64,000 nucleotides of DNA, from positions 1 through 64,000 of the forward strand of contig JBEKRX010000037.1 of assembly GCA_049518415.1 (NCBI GenBank), given 5' to 3'. Source of the stretch: CAVQND01 sp049518415. GTDB lineage: Bacteria > Verrucomicrobiota > Verrucomicrobiia > Limisphaerales > UBA8199. A program made the position numbers and the translations under genes. A model generated the notes under the pieces. That model was not told the DNA's origin. It saw nothing but the letters and a program-made list of their open reading frames with translations, and did not search any database. This document shows, piece after piece, positions 44,784 to 53,397 of this stretch; the first letter of the stretch is position 1, and each line of letters opens with the position of its first letter.

Positions 44784-45593
44784 ATGAAAACCGCCGCTTG
44801 GATGGTGACGGCACTTGCATTGGGCAGCATGGGCCCGGCTTTAACGGCCCAGGAGGAGCGACCGCCAGGCCCTCCGCCCGGGGAACGGCGCATCGAACCG
44901 GATGTCCGTGAAATGCGTCTCCAGAAGGCGATTCAGGAATTGAGAGAGAGAATTGCCGAGCTGGAAAGGCAAATCCAAAGCCAGGGCTGGAAAAGCGATG
45001 ATTTGCGGCCAAGAGGAGAGATGGATTTCCGGCCGGGCGCCGGGCCTCCCGGCCTGCCGCGCGGAGGGGAACCTCCAAGGCCTGAAACATCCCCAAACCG
45101 TCCCCCGCCTCCCGCCGGGTTCGCTCGGCCCGGTCCATCGCCTGAGGAGAGAGAAATGCGCCGTCCGCGCTTTCAGCCACTACCCCCGGCATCCGAACGG
45201 GGGGAGTACGCTGAGCCGCAGCGCGGAAATGGGGACCTCAGGCCCCCGCCCTTCGATGGTAATCGCGGTCCAGGGGACTACGCTCGCCCTTTGCGCAGAC
45301 TGAATCTGCCGCCGCCTCAGATGGAGATGCTCTACCGACGATTGGCTGAAACACGTGAACGAGGAAGGGTTCTGCGCGAGAAAATCATCGATGCCCGCCG
45401 CGCCTTGCAGGCAGCGGCCAATGAGCGGCAAATCAACCACAAAGCCATCAAAGAGCGGGCCGCACGATTGGCCAAATTGGAAGCGGACCTGGCAGTGGCA
45501 AGAGGCAAATTTATCCGGGAACTGCGTGAAAAACTGCCCCCGGACCAATTCGAGCAAGTGCGCCGATACCTGAATCGACTGCAAGCCCCCTAA
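44784..45593 (+). CDS. Secreted Pro-rich coiled-coil protein with Spy/CpxP-like C-terminus
   Basis: A 269-residue protein with a signal peptide (MKTAAWMVTALALGSMGPAL). A coiled coil follows (MRLQKAIQELRERIAELERQ), then a Pro/Arg/Gly-rich disordered centre (about residues 75-175), and a helical C-terminal region. That region ends RGKFIRELREKLPPDQFEQV then RRYLNRLQAP, resembling the LTPxQ helices of Spy/metal-resistance proteins. It may act as a periplasmic chaperone-like or metal-responsive protein. It ends 5 nt before the third isomerase-fold gene, so they form an operon. The family is not otherwise recognised. Confidence 0.65.
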   Translation: MKTAAWMVTALALGSMGPALTAQEERPPGPPPGERRIEPDVREMRLQKAIQELRERIAELERQIQSQGWKSDDLRPRGEMDFRPGAGPPGLPRGGEPPRPETSPNRPPPPAGFARPGPSPEEREMRRPRFQPLPPASERGEYAEPQRGNGDLRPPPFDGNRGPGDYARPLRRLNLPPPQMEMLYRRLAETRERGRVLREKIIDARRALQAAANERQINHKAIKERAARLAKLEADLAVARGKFIRELREKLPPDQFEQVRRYLNRLQAP

Positions 45594-45598
45594 GCCCG

Positions 45599-47032
45599 AT
45601 GAAGCCTAACTTGATCAATCGACGAGAATTCCTGGGCACCACTGCCGCCGGCGGCGCCCTGTTCGCCTCCGGGCTGTTTGGCCCGCGCCTTTTGGCCTCG
45701 GACACGGGCCAGTTGGCCAAGCCGCCCCCGGTGAAGATTTACAAGATTTTCGCCGGCCGAACGGGCGACTTCTACCTCGCCCACCCCACCGAAGAACTGG
45801 CCAGGTTCAATCAATATTTCAACGACCTGGAGAAGAAGCTCGGGGACGTGCAGTTTGTGGGCGGGGACATGATTCCGCCGGCGGAGGCGGCGCAGTTGGC
45901 GGAGAAAGTGAAGGCGGCCGACGCGGTGCTGTTGATTCACTTGTCGGCGCACGGTGGCGACGCGCCAGTCTTGAGCAAAATCGTGGACGTGGGATTGCCG
46001 ACGGCCCTGTTCACGCAACCGTTCAGCGGCCACGGCTGGATGTATTTTCCGCAGTGGCGCAAGCAAGGCAAGCGCGTGGTGCTGCTGCCCAGCAGCGATT
46101 GGACCGAGATCGAGCGGGTGGTGGCGCTCATGCGGGTGCCGGCCTGGCTCAAACAGACGCGCATCATCGCCTGGGGGCCGCCCCAGGGCACCGAAGCCGC
46201 CTGCTCGGCCGAGCGGCTCAAGGAGCGGTTCGGGGCGGAGCTCATTTCCGTCACCGACGCCCGCGTCAAGGACATCTGGAAGAGCATCGACCCCGCCGCC
46301 GCCCAGGCCGAGGCGGAGCAATATTGGCTGAGCCAGGCCCGACAGATTGTCGAGCCCAGCCGCCAGGAGATCATCGCCTCGGCCAAGTTGTTCCTCGCCG
46401 TCAAGCAGTTGATGATTCAGGAAAAGGCCCAGGCCATCGCCAGTTCGTGCTGCATGGGCGACCCCCGTGGCTGCCTCACGTTCAGCAAACTCAACGACCT
46501 TGGCTTCGTGGGCGCCTGCGAAGGGGACATGGATTCGACCTTGACCATGCTCCTGTTTGCCTACGCGTTCCGGGTGCCGGGCTTCATCTCGGACCCGGTG
46601 GTCGACACGGCCAAGAACGCCCTCGTGCATTTCCACTGCACCTCGGCCACCAAGATGGATGGGCCGCTCGGGCGGCGTCTGCCCTTCACCATCCGCACCC
46701 AAACCGACAGCAAAGGCGGGGTCGCCTTGCAGGTGGAGAATCGGATCGGGCAACCGGTGACTTGCGCCAAACTCGTGAACCTGGACACCCTGCTGATCAC
46801 CCCGGGAAAAATCCTTGAAACCAGCACCAGCCCGCTGGCCTGCCGCACGCAGTTTGCCATGAGCGTCCCCAATGCCAAGCGACTGTTCCTCAATTGGGGC
46901 GGGGACGTCATCAAGGGCGGCGTCATGACCTTGCTGCACCGGGTGGTCTTCTACGGCGACTACCTGGAGCCTATGAAGAACCTGGGCGATCTTATGGGCT
47001 TCAAGGTGCTGGAGGAAAGCGGCGTCGCTTAG
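45599..47032 (+). CDS. Tat-exported L-fucose/arabinose isomerase-fold protein (paralogue 3)
   Basis: A 477-residue protein with a Tat signal (INRREFLGTTAAGGALFASG). It shares the isomerase-fold core with the other two paralogues: a KAADAVLLIHLSAHGGDAPV strand-loop in the N-domain, then VGACEGDMDSTLTMLLFAYA (Glu308, Asp310) and VHFHCTSATKMDGPLGRRLP in the C-domain. It is closest in layout to the protein at 35929-37425 (SDPVVDTAKN / NDPVAETVKN). Its operon partner is the Spy-like secreted protein. Export plus retained metal-ligand residues suggest an extracytoplasmic sugar-binding or sugar-converting role, not proven here. Confidence 0.7.
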   Translation: MKPNLINRREFLGTTAAGGALFASGLFGPRLLASDTGQLAKPPPVKIYKIFAGRTGDFYLAHPTEELARFNQYFNDLEKKLGDVQFVGGDMIPPAEAAQLAEKVKAADAVLLIHLSAHGGDAPVLSKIVDVGLPTALFTQPFSGHGWMYFPQWRKQGKRVVLLPSSDWTEIERVVALMRVPAWLKQTRIIAWGPPQGTEAACSAERLKERFGAELISVTDARVKDIWKSIDPAAAQAEAEQYWLSQARQIVEPSRQEIIASAKLFLAVKQLMIQEKAQAIASSCCMGDPRGCLTFSKLNDLGFVGACEGDMDSTLTMLLFAYAFRVPGFISDPVVDTAKNALVHFHCTSATKMDGPLGRRLPFTIRTQTDSKGGVALQVENRIGQPVTCAKLVNLDTLLITPGKILETSTSPLACRTQFAMSVPNAKRLFLNWGGDVIKGGVMTLLHRVVFYGDYLEPMKNLGDLMGFKVLEESGVA

Positions 47033-47082
47033 GCTCCGATAGTCCAATTTGCTCGCGGCCGGCGAGGATTCTCGGGCAGGGC

Positions 47083-47241
47083 CGCGCTATATTATCCGGC
47101 CAGGCTGGCGATGGCGGCGCATCTGCGGCGCGAGACCACTTTGACCATCCGGCAGATAGCGCAACGGCTTGGGAAGTTGGAAAAGCCCCAACCACAAGCT
47201 TTACCTGCGCAGCAAAGCCAAGGAGTCCCGAAACCAATGAA
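47083..47241 (+). pseudogene. Transposase C-terminal helix-turn-helix relic (REP-associated type)
   Basis: One frame reads ARLAMAAHLRRETTLTIRQI then AQRLG, and after a one-base frame change WKSPNHKLYLRSKAKESRNQ and a stop. The LRRET.(M/L)T...IA.RL.(M)G(S/T)WKS.N.KL pattern is the C-terminal DNA-binding end of Y1/REP-associated transposases common in Verrucomicrobia. Only this tail remains and it is frameshifted. The rest of 47033-47298 shows nothing else. Confidence 0.5.
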
Positions 47242-47298
47242 AAGTCGGTTTGACCCCTCTTTTTGACGGCCTTCCGTGCGAGGTGTGAAATATTCGGG

Positions 47299-48006
47299 CT
47301 AAAGCTGCTGTTCCCGCGCCTTGCGCGCCTGGTAGCGAACCGGGCTCTCCTGCAAGACCTGCCGGATGGCGGCGGCGGTCTTCTCGCCCACGCCGTCCAC
47401 CTGTTCCAGGTTTTGGACGCTGGCGGTCATGACGGCCTGGACGGTGCCAAAGGCCTGCAAGAGCCGCTCGGCGCGCGCGGGACCGATGCCCGGCAGGCCC
47501 TGCAAAATCCGCAACTGGATTCGCCGTTTGCGCTTCGGGCGCCGCCCATAGCGGCAGCCGCCAGACCATTCCTGCCGCCGCAGTTGCCGGGCGGCATAAA
47601 CCATCAACCGCGCCGTCTCCGCGGGCTCGAGGGTGCGGAGCACCGGCAAGTGAAAGATCAGGCTCAGGGAAACCATGGCCCCCTGGAGGGCCTCGCGGCG
47701 CATCTGTGTCTGCGCCAGGTCGCCGAGGCGTCCTTCCAGGATAATCGCCGCCGGCTCGGCCAGGTCGGCCAGCTTTTGGGCCTGGACAAAGAGCCGCCCG
47801 TCCGCGATGGACAGGGCAAAATCCACGACCGTTTTCCGCTCGAAGACGCACCGCCCGTCCACGACGTAATCCCCTGCTGCGAGCTGCTGGAACCGGAGTT
47901 CGATGCTGGGAAGCTGCTTGAGGGCCTCGACCACCGGGCTGCGCGCCTCCCGATGATCCGCGATAATCGGAATCGACAAGGCCTGGCTCCCGCCCACCGG
48001 TGTCAT
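47299..48006 (-). CDS. ERCC4/XPF-type nuclease with helix-hairpin-helix domain
   Basis: A 235-residue protein. The nuclease core reads IPIIADHREARSPVVEAL (Asp), DYVVDGRCVFERKTVVDFAL (the ERKxxxD signature) and DGRLFVQAQKL. A basic linker (YGRRPKRKRRIQL) precedes a C-terminal double helix-hairpin-helix: LQGLPGIGPARAERLLQAFG and LEQVDGVGEKTAAAIRQVL. This is the XPF/Mus81/Hef arrangement that cuts branched or flap DNA in archaea and eukaryotes; bacterial examples are rarer. It has no helicase domain. The start at 48006 avoids an Ala-rich 26-residue extension (ATG at 48084). The gene stands alone. Confidence 0.82.
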   Translation of the reverse strand: MTPVGGSQALSIPIIADHREARSPVVEALKQLPSIELRFQQLAAGDYVVDGRCVFERKTVVDFALSIADGRLFVQAQKLADLAEPAAIILEGRLGDLAQTQMRREALQGAMVSLSLIFHLPVLRTLEPAETARLMVYAARQLRRQEWSGGCRYGRRPKRKRRIQLRILQGLPGIGPARAERLLQAFGTVQAVMTASVQNLEQVDGVGEKTAAAIRQVLQESPVRYQARKAREQQL

Positions 48007-48175
48007 GCCCGGCAGTGAAGCCAAAACTGCCCTGGCTGGCAAAGAGAAAGCGAGCGGCGCAGCGAGGGCCGGCGCAGCAGCCACAGGCCGTCCATCAGGA
48101 GGATCGGTTTCGGCCTGAGTGGCCAGCGAGGCAGGGCCTCAGACCACCGCTGGAATCGAACCTGCCCGGAGGGGT

Positions 48176-48222
48176 TCATTGAGAATTGAGTATTGCTTAT
48201 TGGTCATTGAGTCCGCAGTCCG
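48176..48222. repeat. Direct-repeat copy downstream of the 1121-residue gene
   Basis: TTCATTGAGAATTG...TTATTGGTCATTGAGTCCGCAG. It matches 51625-51672 closely, apart from short internal differences, so the large gene lies between two copies in the same orientation. Confidence 0.7.
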
Positions 48223-48261
48223 GAAGTTCAATCGGCGTCATCCCGGCGCATTCTTCAATAA

Positions 48262-51200
48262 TTACTCCTTTAGCTCTTTGAGCTTGGCGTCCAACTCTTC
48301 AAGCGGGAAACCCTCGGCGGCGACGCGGTGCGATTTGCCGGTCAGGATGGGCCAGGGCAGGGCGGCGGCGCCCCAGGCGGCGCGGGTTTTATCGGCGTCG
48401 TCTTTGAACCGGGCAACCGGGAAGGGCAGGGCGGCCTCCTGCTTCCAGGCGGCAAAGGCGTCGTCGGCCATGGCGCCGGCTTGGAGGATGACGATGGCGA
48501 GGCCCTTTTGTTTGAGGGCGGGGGCCTGTTCGGCGAGCAGGCGAAGGGCGCGGCGGGAGGGGCGTTGTTCGGCATCGATGAGCAGGGCCAGGAGGGGTTG
48601 GCCGGCCGGGGCATCGGCGGGGGCCAGGCCAAGCGGGGCGAGGTCTGGGAGCGGCTTGCCTCTGAGGGAGGCGGCCTGGGGGGCCGCGGCGCCGATCACG
48701 GCAGGCGAAGAGCTGAGCCGAATCGTAATGTTGGTATCGCCGGCCTCGACGGAGGCGGAGCCGAAGCCGCCGCGAGGAGAGTTGGCCGAAATGGTGATGG
48801 CGCCGGCGCAGGCCTTGTCGAGGGAGAAGCGCCCTTTGGCATCGGTCTGGCCCTGGAGGTTGGGTTGGTTGTTGCCGTAGGTATAGAGACGCGCACCGGC
48901 TACGGGCTGGTCGTCCGAATCGAGCACCACGCCGGCGATGCGCTGGTCGGCAACGAGGAGTTGGAAGGGGTCGAGTTCGAGCGGCGGGCTGCCGGCCTCC
49001 GGGGCCTCGGCTTCGTGCTGGTCCTGGCCGAAGCCTCTGGCGGACACGGTGACGCTGTATTTGCGGCCAAAGGGGAGGGCTTTGATCTCGAAGCGGCCCT
49101 GGGCGTCGGCGCGGACGGCCTGACCGAGCTGCGAACTCATGCGGTCGGTGCGGAACATCACTTGGGCCTGGGCGTTGGAGACGGCATGGCCGTTGACGTC
49201 GGTGACGCGGCCCACCAGCGTCAGGCCCGGGCCGAGCTTCAGGTCGGCGTTGGTGGTGTCGTCCTCGAGGTCGAAGGCGGCGGCGAGGTTGCGGTCGGGG
49301 TCGCGCGCGATGAGGACGCGTTGGGAGGTCGGGTAGCCGGTGGGGATCGATTCGGCGGCCAAGGTGAAGCGTCCCTGGTCGTCCGTGCGCTTCTGGGCGT
49401 AAGAGAAGAAAGGAAAGAGGCTGACCGTCACCTTGGGGGCGGGCTTGCCGTCGGCATCGAGCACGGTGCCGGTGAGCTTGGGCTGCGCGGCGCCCGAGCG
49501 CAGAGTGCGGACGCCTGCCTGCTGGCCCAGTTGGATCGTGATGTTCGTGTCCCCGCCCTGAGCGTTGGCGCTGCCGGAGCCGCCCGGCTCGCGCGGGTTG
49601 TTGGCGTAGAGGTTGATCGAACCGCCGCAGACATGGTCGAAGGAGAAGCGTCCCTTGGCGTTGGTCCGGCCCTGCAAGCGAGGCTGCTTTTCACCATAGG
49701 AAGAGATCCAAGCGCCCGGCACCGGCCTGTCGTCAGCGTCCACCACGACGCCGGCGATGCGCTGATCGGCCAGGGGGAGTTGGAAGGGGTCGAGTTCGAC
49801 GCGGCGGGTGCTCGGCTCCGGGGCTTCCAGGTTGTGGCTGTCCTGGCCGAAGCCTTTGGCGGAGGCGCTCACTCCGTAGGCCCGGGCGGGGGGTAGGGCC
49901 TTGATTTCAAAACGGCCTTGCGCATCAGCCTGAGTCGGACTGCCGAAACTGAAGCTCATCCGCTCGGTCCGGAAAGTCAGTGCCGCCTGGGCATTGGTGA
50001 TGGGCTTGCCGTTGGCATCGGTAATGAGACCGGCCAGGGTCAAGCCGGGTTCGAGCCGCAGGGTGACATTGGTGGCGTCTTCCTCCAGTTCGAGGGCGGC
50101 GGCGAGGTTGCGTTTGAGGTCGCGGGCGATGAGGATGCGCCGGGCGTCTTGCAGGCCGCCAAACTGGCTGGGGTTGAGCATCAAGGTGAAACGGCCTTGG
50201 GCGTCGGTGTGCTTCTCTGATTGGCTGAACGGAAAGGAGGCGACTGCAACATTGGGGGCCGGCTTGCCGTCCGGGTCGAGGAGGGTCCCGGTGAGTTTGG
50301 TGGCGGACGCCGCGGCCAGTGTGATGGTCAGCGTATTGGTCTGGTTCCGCTCCAGGGTGGCCTGTTCGGATGCCTGACTGGTGCTGCCGGGTTTGCGGGC
50401 GCCGACCTGGTACTGACCGGGCGGCAGGCGGAAGCGGGCGAGGCCCTGGTCGGAAGTGGTAGCGGACTCGTTCACATCCGGCGGGCTGGCGGCCCAGACC
50501 GTGGCGGCCTTGACGGGCTGGTTGCCGGCCTCGTCGCGGACAGTGACCTCGAGCAAGGCGCCCGGGCCCAGGGCGAGTTTGACATTGCGGTTGGTGGCGC
50601 CGCTCTCGACGGCGACCGTCACGGGCTGGGCGACCAGGTCCGGGGGCTGGTTGGTGCCGAGCCGCGCGAGGAGGGTGTAATCCCCAGGGCTGAGGTTGGT
50701 GAGACGAAAGGCGCCGTCGGGACCGGTCATTGAGGAGAGCGACGAGTCATCGTCCAGGAAACTTCCGGCCAGCGCAACATTGGCGCCGGCCACGGGCGCG
50801 CCGGAGTCTTCACGCACGACGCGGCCTTCAATGGCGCCGGCGGGTTTGAGCGTCAGCACGATGTTGGATTGTCCCGCATCGAAGCGCAGGCTGAGAGGAT
50901 TCACGTAGAAGGTGGAGACGGGCGGTTGGTCCAGGGCCAGGCCGGGCTTGCTGACGGCCAGTTCGAGCCCGGCGCCCTGCGGCAGAGCATCGATGCGGAA
51001 CTTGCCGTCTGGGCCGGTGCGGGCGGAGAAGTATCGCCGCCCGAGCCGGGACAACAGGGGGGACGAGGACCAGGAGAGCCCGCTCGCCGGGGCCATCCAG
51101 AAGGCGTAACTGACCCACACGAGGGCCTCCGGCACCGGCTGGTGGGCGCTATCCTGAACCAGGCCGGAAACGGAGGCCGGCGGCGTCAGTGTCAGGGTTA

Positions 51201-51627
51201 GGGTCTCCGCCTCCGATTCCATGGACGGGTCCCAGGCGGTCCAAGCTATGGCAAAGCCGGGCTTGGCAGCCACGAGCGTGAACCAGGCCGCATTGGTGGT
51301 GGTGAAGGCCACGGCCCCGTCGTTGTCTGCTGTCGAACGTCCGTCAAAGTCGAGGCTCGGGCGCCGTTGTCCGGGAGCCAAACCGCGATAGCGTTCGACC
51401 ACGGCCCCGGGGACCGGCTGGCCTGTGGCGTCAACCACCCTGGCCTGGCAACGGAAGAGGTTGTTGGTGTCCGCGCGGGCGCCCAGGGCGACGACGTCAT
51501 AGGCGACTACGAATTCGGTCATTACGATGACATTGGTGGTGTCGGCGCGGGGGCCCAGGGGGAGCAAGGCGGACAGGAGGAGGGAGAGAAGTGCGCCGCG
51601 CGGGGAGGCGGCAACGGAGAGGTTCAT
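48262..51627 (-). CDS. Large secreted carboxypeptidase-regulatory-repeat protein with thioredoxin-like C-terminus
   Basis: A 1121-residue protein with a signal peptide (LLSLLLSALLPLGPRADTTN). Most of the length is a chain of beta-sandwich CarboxypepD_reg/FN3-like repeats (pattern GxVxDxxGxPVxxAxV...xTDxxGRFxL). Two adjacent blocks of about 256 residues, encoded by 49524-50298 and 48712-49479, are clearly duplicated (both begin KLTGT(L/V)LD(P/A)DGKPAP). The last about 145 residues (from LRGKPLPDLAPLGLAPADAP) have an AhpC/TlpA thioredoxin-like layout, but no CxxC is present. It may be a surface or periplasmic scaffold. Its gene follows the two UGA-interrupted genes on the same strand. Confidence 0.75.
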   Translation of the reverse strand: MNLSVAASPRGALLSLLLSALLPLGPRADTTNVIVMTEFVVAYDVVALGARADTNNLFRCQARVVDATGQPVPGAVVERYRGLAPGQRRPSLDFDGRSTADNDGAVAFTTTNAAWFTLVAAKPGFAIAWTAWDPSMESEAETLTLTLTPPASVSGLVQDSAHQPVPEALVWVSYAFWMAPASGLSWSSSPLLSRLGRRYFSARTGPDGKFRIDALPQGAGLELAVSKPGLALDQPPVSTFYVNPLSLRFDAGQSNIVLTLKPAGAIEGRVVREDSGAPVAGANVALAGSFLDDDSSLSSMTGPDGAFRLTNLSPGDYTLLARLGTNQPPDLVAQPVTVAVESGATNRNVKLALGPGALLEVTVRDEAGNQPVKAATVWAASPPDVNESATTSDQGLARFRLPPGQYQVGARKPGSTSQASEQATLERNQTNTLTITLAAASATKLTGTLLDPDGKPAPNVAVASFPFSQSEKHTDAQGRFTLMLNPSQFGGLQDARRILIARDLKRNLAAALELEEDATNVTLRLEPGLTLAGLITDANGKPITNAQAALTFRTERMSFSFGSPTQADAQGRFEIKALPPARAYGVSASAKGFGQDSHNLEAPEPSTRRVELDPFQLPLADQRIAGVVVDADDRPVPGAWISSYGEKQPRLQGRTNAKGRFSFDHVCGGSINLYANNPREPGGSGSANAQGGDTNITIQLGQQAGVRTLRSGAAQPKLTGTVLDADGKPAPKVTVSLFPFFSYAQKRTDDQGRFTLAAESIPTGYPTSQRVLIARDPDRNLAAAFDLEDDTTNADLKLGPGLTLVGRVTDVNGHAVSNAQAQVMFRTDRMSSQLGQAVRADAQGRFEIKALPFGRKYSVTVSARGFGQDQHEAEAPEAGSPPLELDPFQLLVADQRIAGVVLDSDDQPVAGARLYTYGNNQPNLQGQTDAKGRFSLDKACAGAITISANSPRGGFGSASVEAGDTNITIRLSSSPAVIGAAAPQAASLRGKPLPDLAPLGLAPADAPAGQPLLALLIDAEQRPSRRALRLLAEQAPALKQKGLAIVILQAGAMADDAFAAWKQEAALPFPVARFKDDADKTRAAWGAAALPWPILTGKSHRVAAEGFPLEELDAKLKELKE

Positions 51628-51672
51628 TGAGAATTGCGTATTGAGTATTGGTTATTGGTCATTGAGTCCGCA
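51625..51672. repeat. Direct-repeat copy at the start of the 1121-residue gene
   Basis: TTCATTGAGAATTGCGTATT...TTATTGGTCATTGAGTCCGCAG. Partner of 48176-48222. It covers the start codon region of the gene at 48262-51627. Confidence 0.7.
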
Positions 51673-51867
51673 GCGGGCAGGCAAGTTTTGGGCTTGGCCT
51701 GCGCTGGCATCGATTATCCGAGGATGCGACCCAGTGGGTCGCACTCTGCCACCAGGGCTTCAATGCCTCCGGCGGGCGGCAATTGCGCCGGGAGGGTTTA
51801 TGCTGCGCCCAAGGCCGGCCTGGGGGCGGCGCTCCCGCGCGAGCGCCGGGAGGCTTGCTCCGCCGGC

Positions 51868-53343
51868 TCACTTTGCCTCGGCGCGGAAAATCGCCCGGAC
51901 CTCCTCGGAAGTCAGGGCGCAACTGTAGAGGCGCACGTCATCCATCCAGCCGTTCCAATGATAGCCCCGGGGTTCCGGGTTCTCGCCGATGAACAGCGGG
52001 GCGGCAGTGGCGGCGAGCTGGCCGGTGGCGGGCAGGGAGGATTCCAGGGCGCCGTCCAGATAGAGCGCGAGTTGGGCGCCGTCATAGACGCCGACGAGGT
52101 GATGCCACTGGCCGTCGTTGACGGAGCGGCTGCTGGCGACGGTGGGTTCGGCGCCGGAGGCGGTTTTCAAGCCGTTGCAGGTGAGGGCCACGCGGTCGGT
52201 CTGCTCCAGGCGGCGGAGGCGCCAGGCCTCGTTGCCCTTGGCGACAATGGTCTGCCAGGATTTGTCAAACTGGCGGACTTTGATCCAGACCGAGACGCTC
52301 AAGCTGTCGCGCAGGTCGAACTCGGGGGAGGCGCCGCAGTCCACGAAGTTCTCCGCGCCGTCGAACTCGAGGGCGCCGCCGAGCCGCCCCTGGCCGGCGA
52401 TCCAGCGGGCCTGGCCCTTGACGCGGCCGGCCAGTTGATGGCCGGCGGCATCTTCGGCCTGGACGCCCTTGGTTTGGTTGAGTTTCCACCACGCCACCAG
52501 GCCCGTCGTGTCAAAACGGACGACGCGCCCGGTTACCACCTTGCCGTCGGGCTGGAGTTCGTCCACGCGCCAGAAGCAGGCGGACATGGCCTTGAGGTCC
52601 GGGGCGTCCAGGCGGGTCTGTTTCGTGGCGCCAAGGAGCGCGAGTTTATCCGGAGCGGCGCCCAGATAGACGCGGTGCTCGGAGGCGCCCTGGCCGGGCG
52701 TCCATTCCAGGGCGGTCTTCTTGAGCCGCACGCTGGTGGCGCCGTCTTCAGGTTGGATGACCGCGGCCCAAGGCCCCAGGGTTTGGTGGAAGACCACCTC
52801 GCTCAGGCCGACCTTGCCGCCGGAATTCCAGGGGGCAATGTTCTCCAGGCGGACCTTTCGAGCGAGGGCGCCGTCGAGTTTGAGCACCACCGGAGTGTCA
52901 TAATCGGGCGTGCCCTCGGCCTCGGCGAATTCGGCGCCCGCCAGGACGGTCTGCCAGGACGTGCCGTCGGCGGATACGGCCACGTCGGCCTTGCGGATGC
53001 CGTTGGTCGTCTGCCAGTCGGCGTTGAAGTTCCAGACCTCAATGCCGGCGAGCGGGACCGGCTCGGGCAGCTCGAACTCGATTTTGAGGTCTGGGGTGCA
53101 GGCCCCCTGCCACATGGTGAGCGGGTCCGTGCTATGTCTCTTGAGGCCGTTCTTGTCCCGGTCGCTCAAGCCGGCGCCGTTGATGAGGGCCAGGAGGCCA
53201 TCTTCATCGCTGGCGGGGCTGAGCCGCACCGTCTCGACGCGGACCTTGGGGCCGAGTTCGAGCGGCTTGCGGCCCTTGGGCTTGAGCGTCAGTTGCCGGC
53301 TCAGCACCTGGAACGGGCTGACGAAACCGACGGTGGCAATCAC
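51868..53343 (-). CDS. C-terminal part of UGA-interrupted protein 1: F5/8-like and LamG domains
   Basis: As called from a GTG at 53343 this is 491 residues with no signal peptide, which is odd for extracellular-type domains. A discoidin-like segment (VPLAGIEVWNFNADWQTTNG) is followed by an Fn3-like stretch and a C-terminal LamG/concanavalin domain (GLVAWWKLNQTKGVQAEDAA...NGWMDDVRLYSCALTSEEVR). The frame is open upstream to the UGA at 53397-53395, exactly in phase with the secreted protein at 53395-54552. I interpret both as one selenoprotein of about 876 residues in which the UGA is read through. The GTG is probably not a start. It should be exported via the signal peptide of the upstream part. 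Confidence 0.8.
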   Translation of the reverse strand: MIATVGFVSPFQVLSRQLTLKPKGRKPLELGPKVRVETVRLSPASDEDGLLALINGAGLSDRDKNGLKRHSTDPLTMWQGACTPDLKIEFELPEPVPLAGIEVWNFNADWQTTNGIRKADVAVSADGTSWQTVLAGAEFAEAEGTPDYDTPVVLKLDGALARKVRLENIAPWNSGGKVGLSEVVFHQTLGPWAAVIQPEDGATSVRLKKTALEWTPGQGASEHRVYLGAAPDKLALLGATKQTRLDAPDLKAMSACFWRVDELQPDGKVVTGRVVRFDTTGLVAWWKLNQTKGVQAEDAAGHQLAGRVKGQARWIAGQGRLGGALEFDGAENFVDCGASPEFDLRDSLSVSVWIKVRQFDKSWQTIVAKGNEAWRLRRLEQTDRVALTCNGLKTASGAEPTVASSRSVNDGQWHHLVGVYDGAQLALYLDGALESSLPATGQLAATAAPLFIGENPEPRGYHWNGWMDDVRLYSCALTSEEVRAIFRAEAK

Positions 53344-53363
53344 GGGACGTTGGACCTTTTTGG

Positions 53364-53397
53364 GCTCTCGCCATGAGAGCGAACAGACGCCACCTCA
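53364..53397 (-). promoter_or_regulatory. In-frame UGA with downstream hairpin (candidate bacterial SECIS), site 1
   Basis: TGA at 53397-53395 is followed by 14 nt and a hairpin (53380-53364): stem GCTCTC/GAGAGC, loop ATGGC. The codons continue in frame as GGVCSLSWREPKK. The second site (55498-55531) has the same spacing, the same loop and a stem GTACTC/GAGTAC, that is, two compensated pair changes. Position and size fit a bacterial SECIS element, which directs selenocysteine insertion. Confidence 0.7.

Noticed and set aside
53344..53394. Programmed frameshift at CCCAAAA near 53353-53362
   Set aside because: The two frames are already in phase across the UGA, so no shift is needed, and the second paralogue lacks the heptamer.
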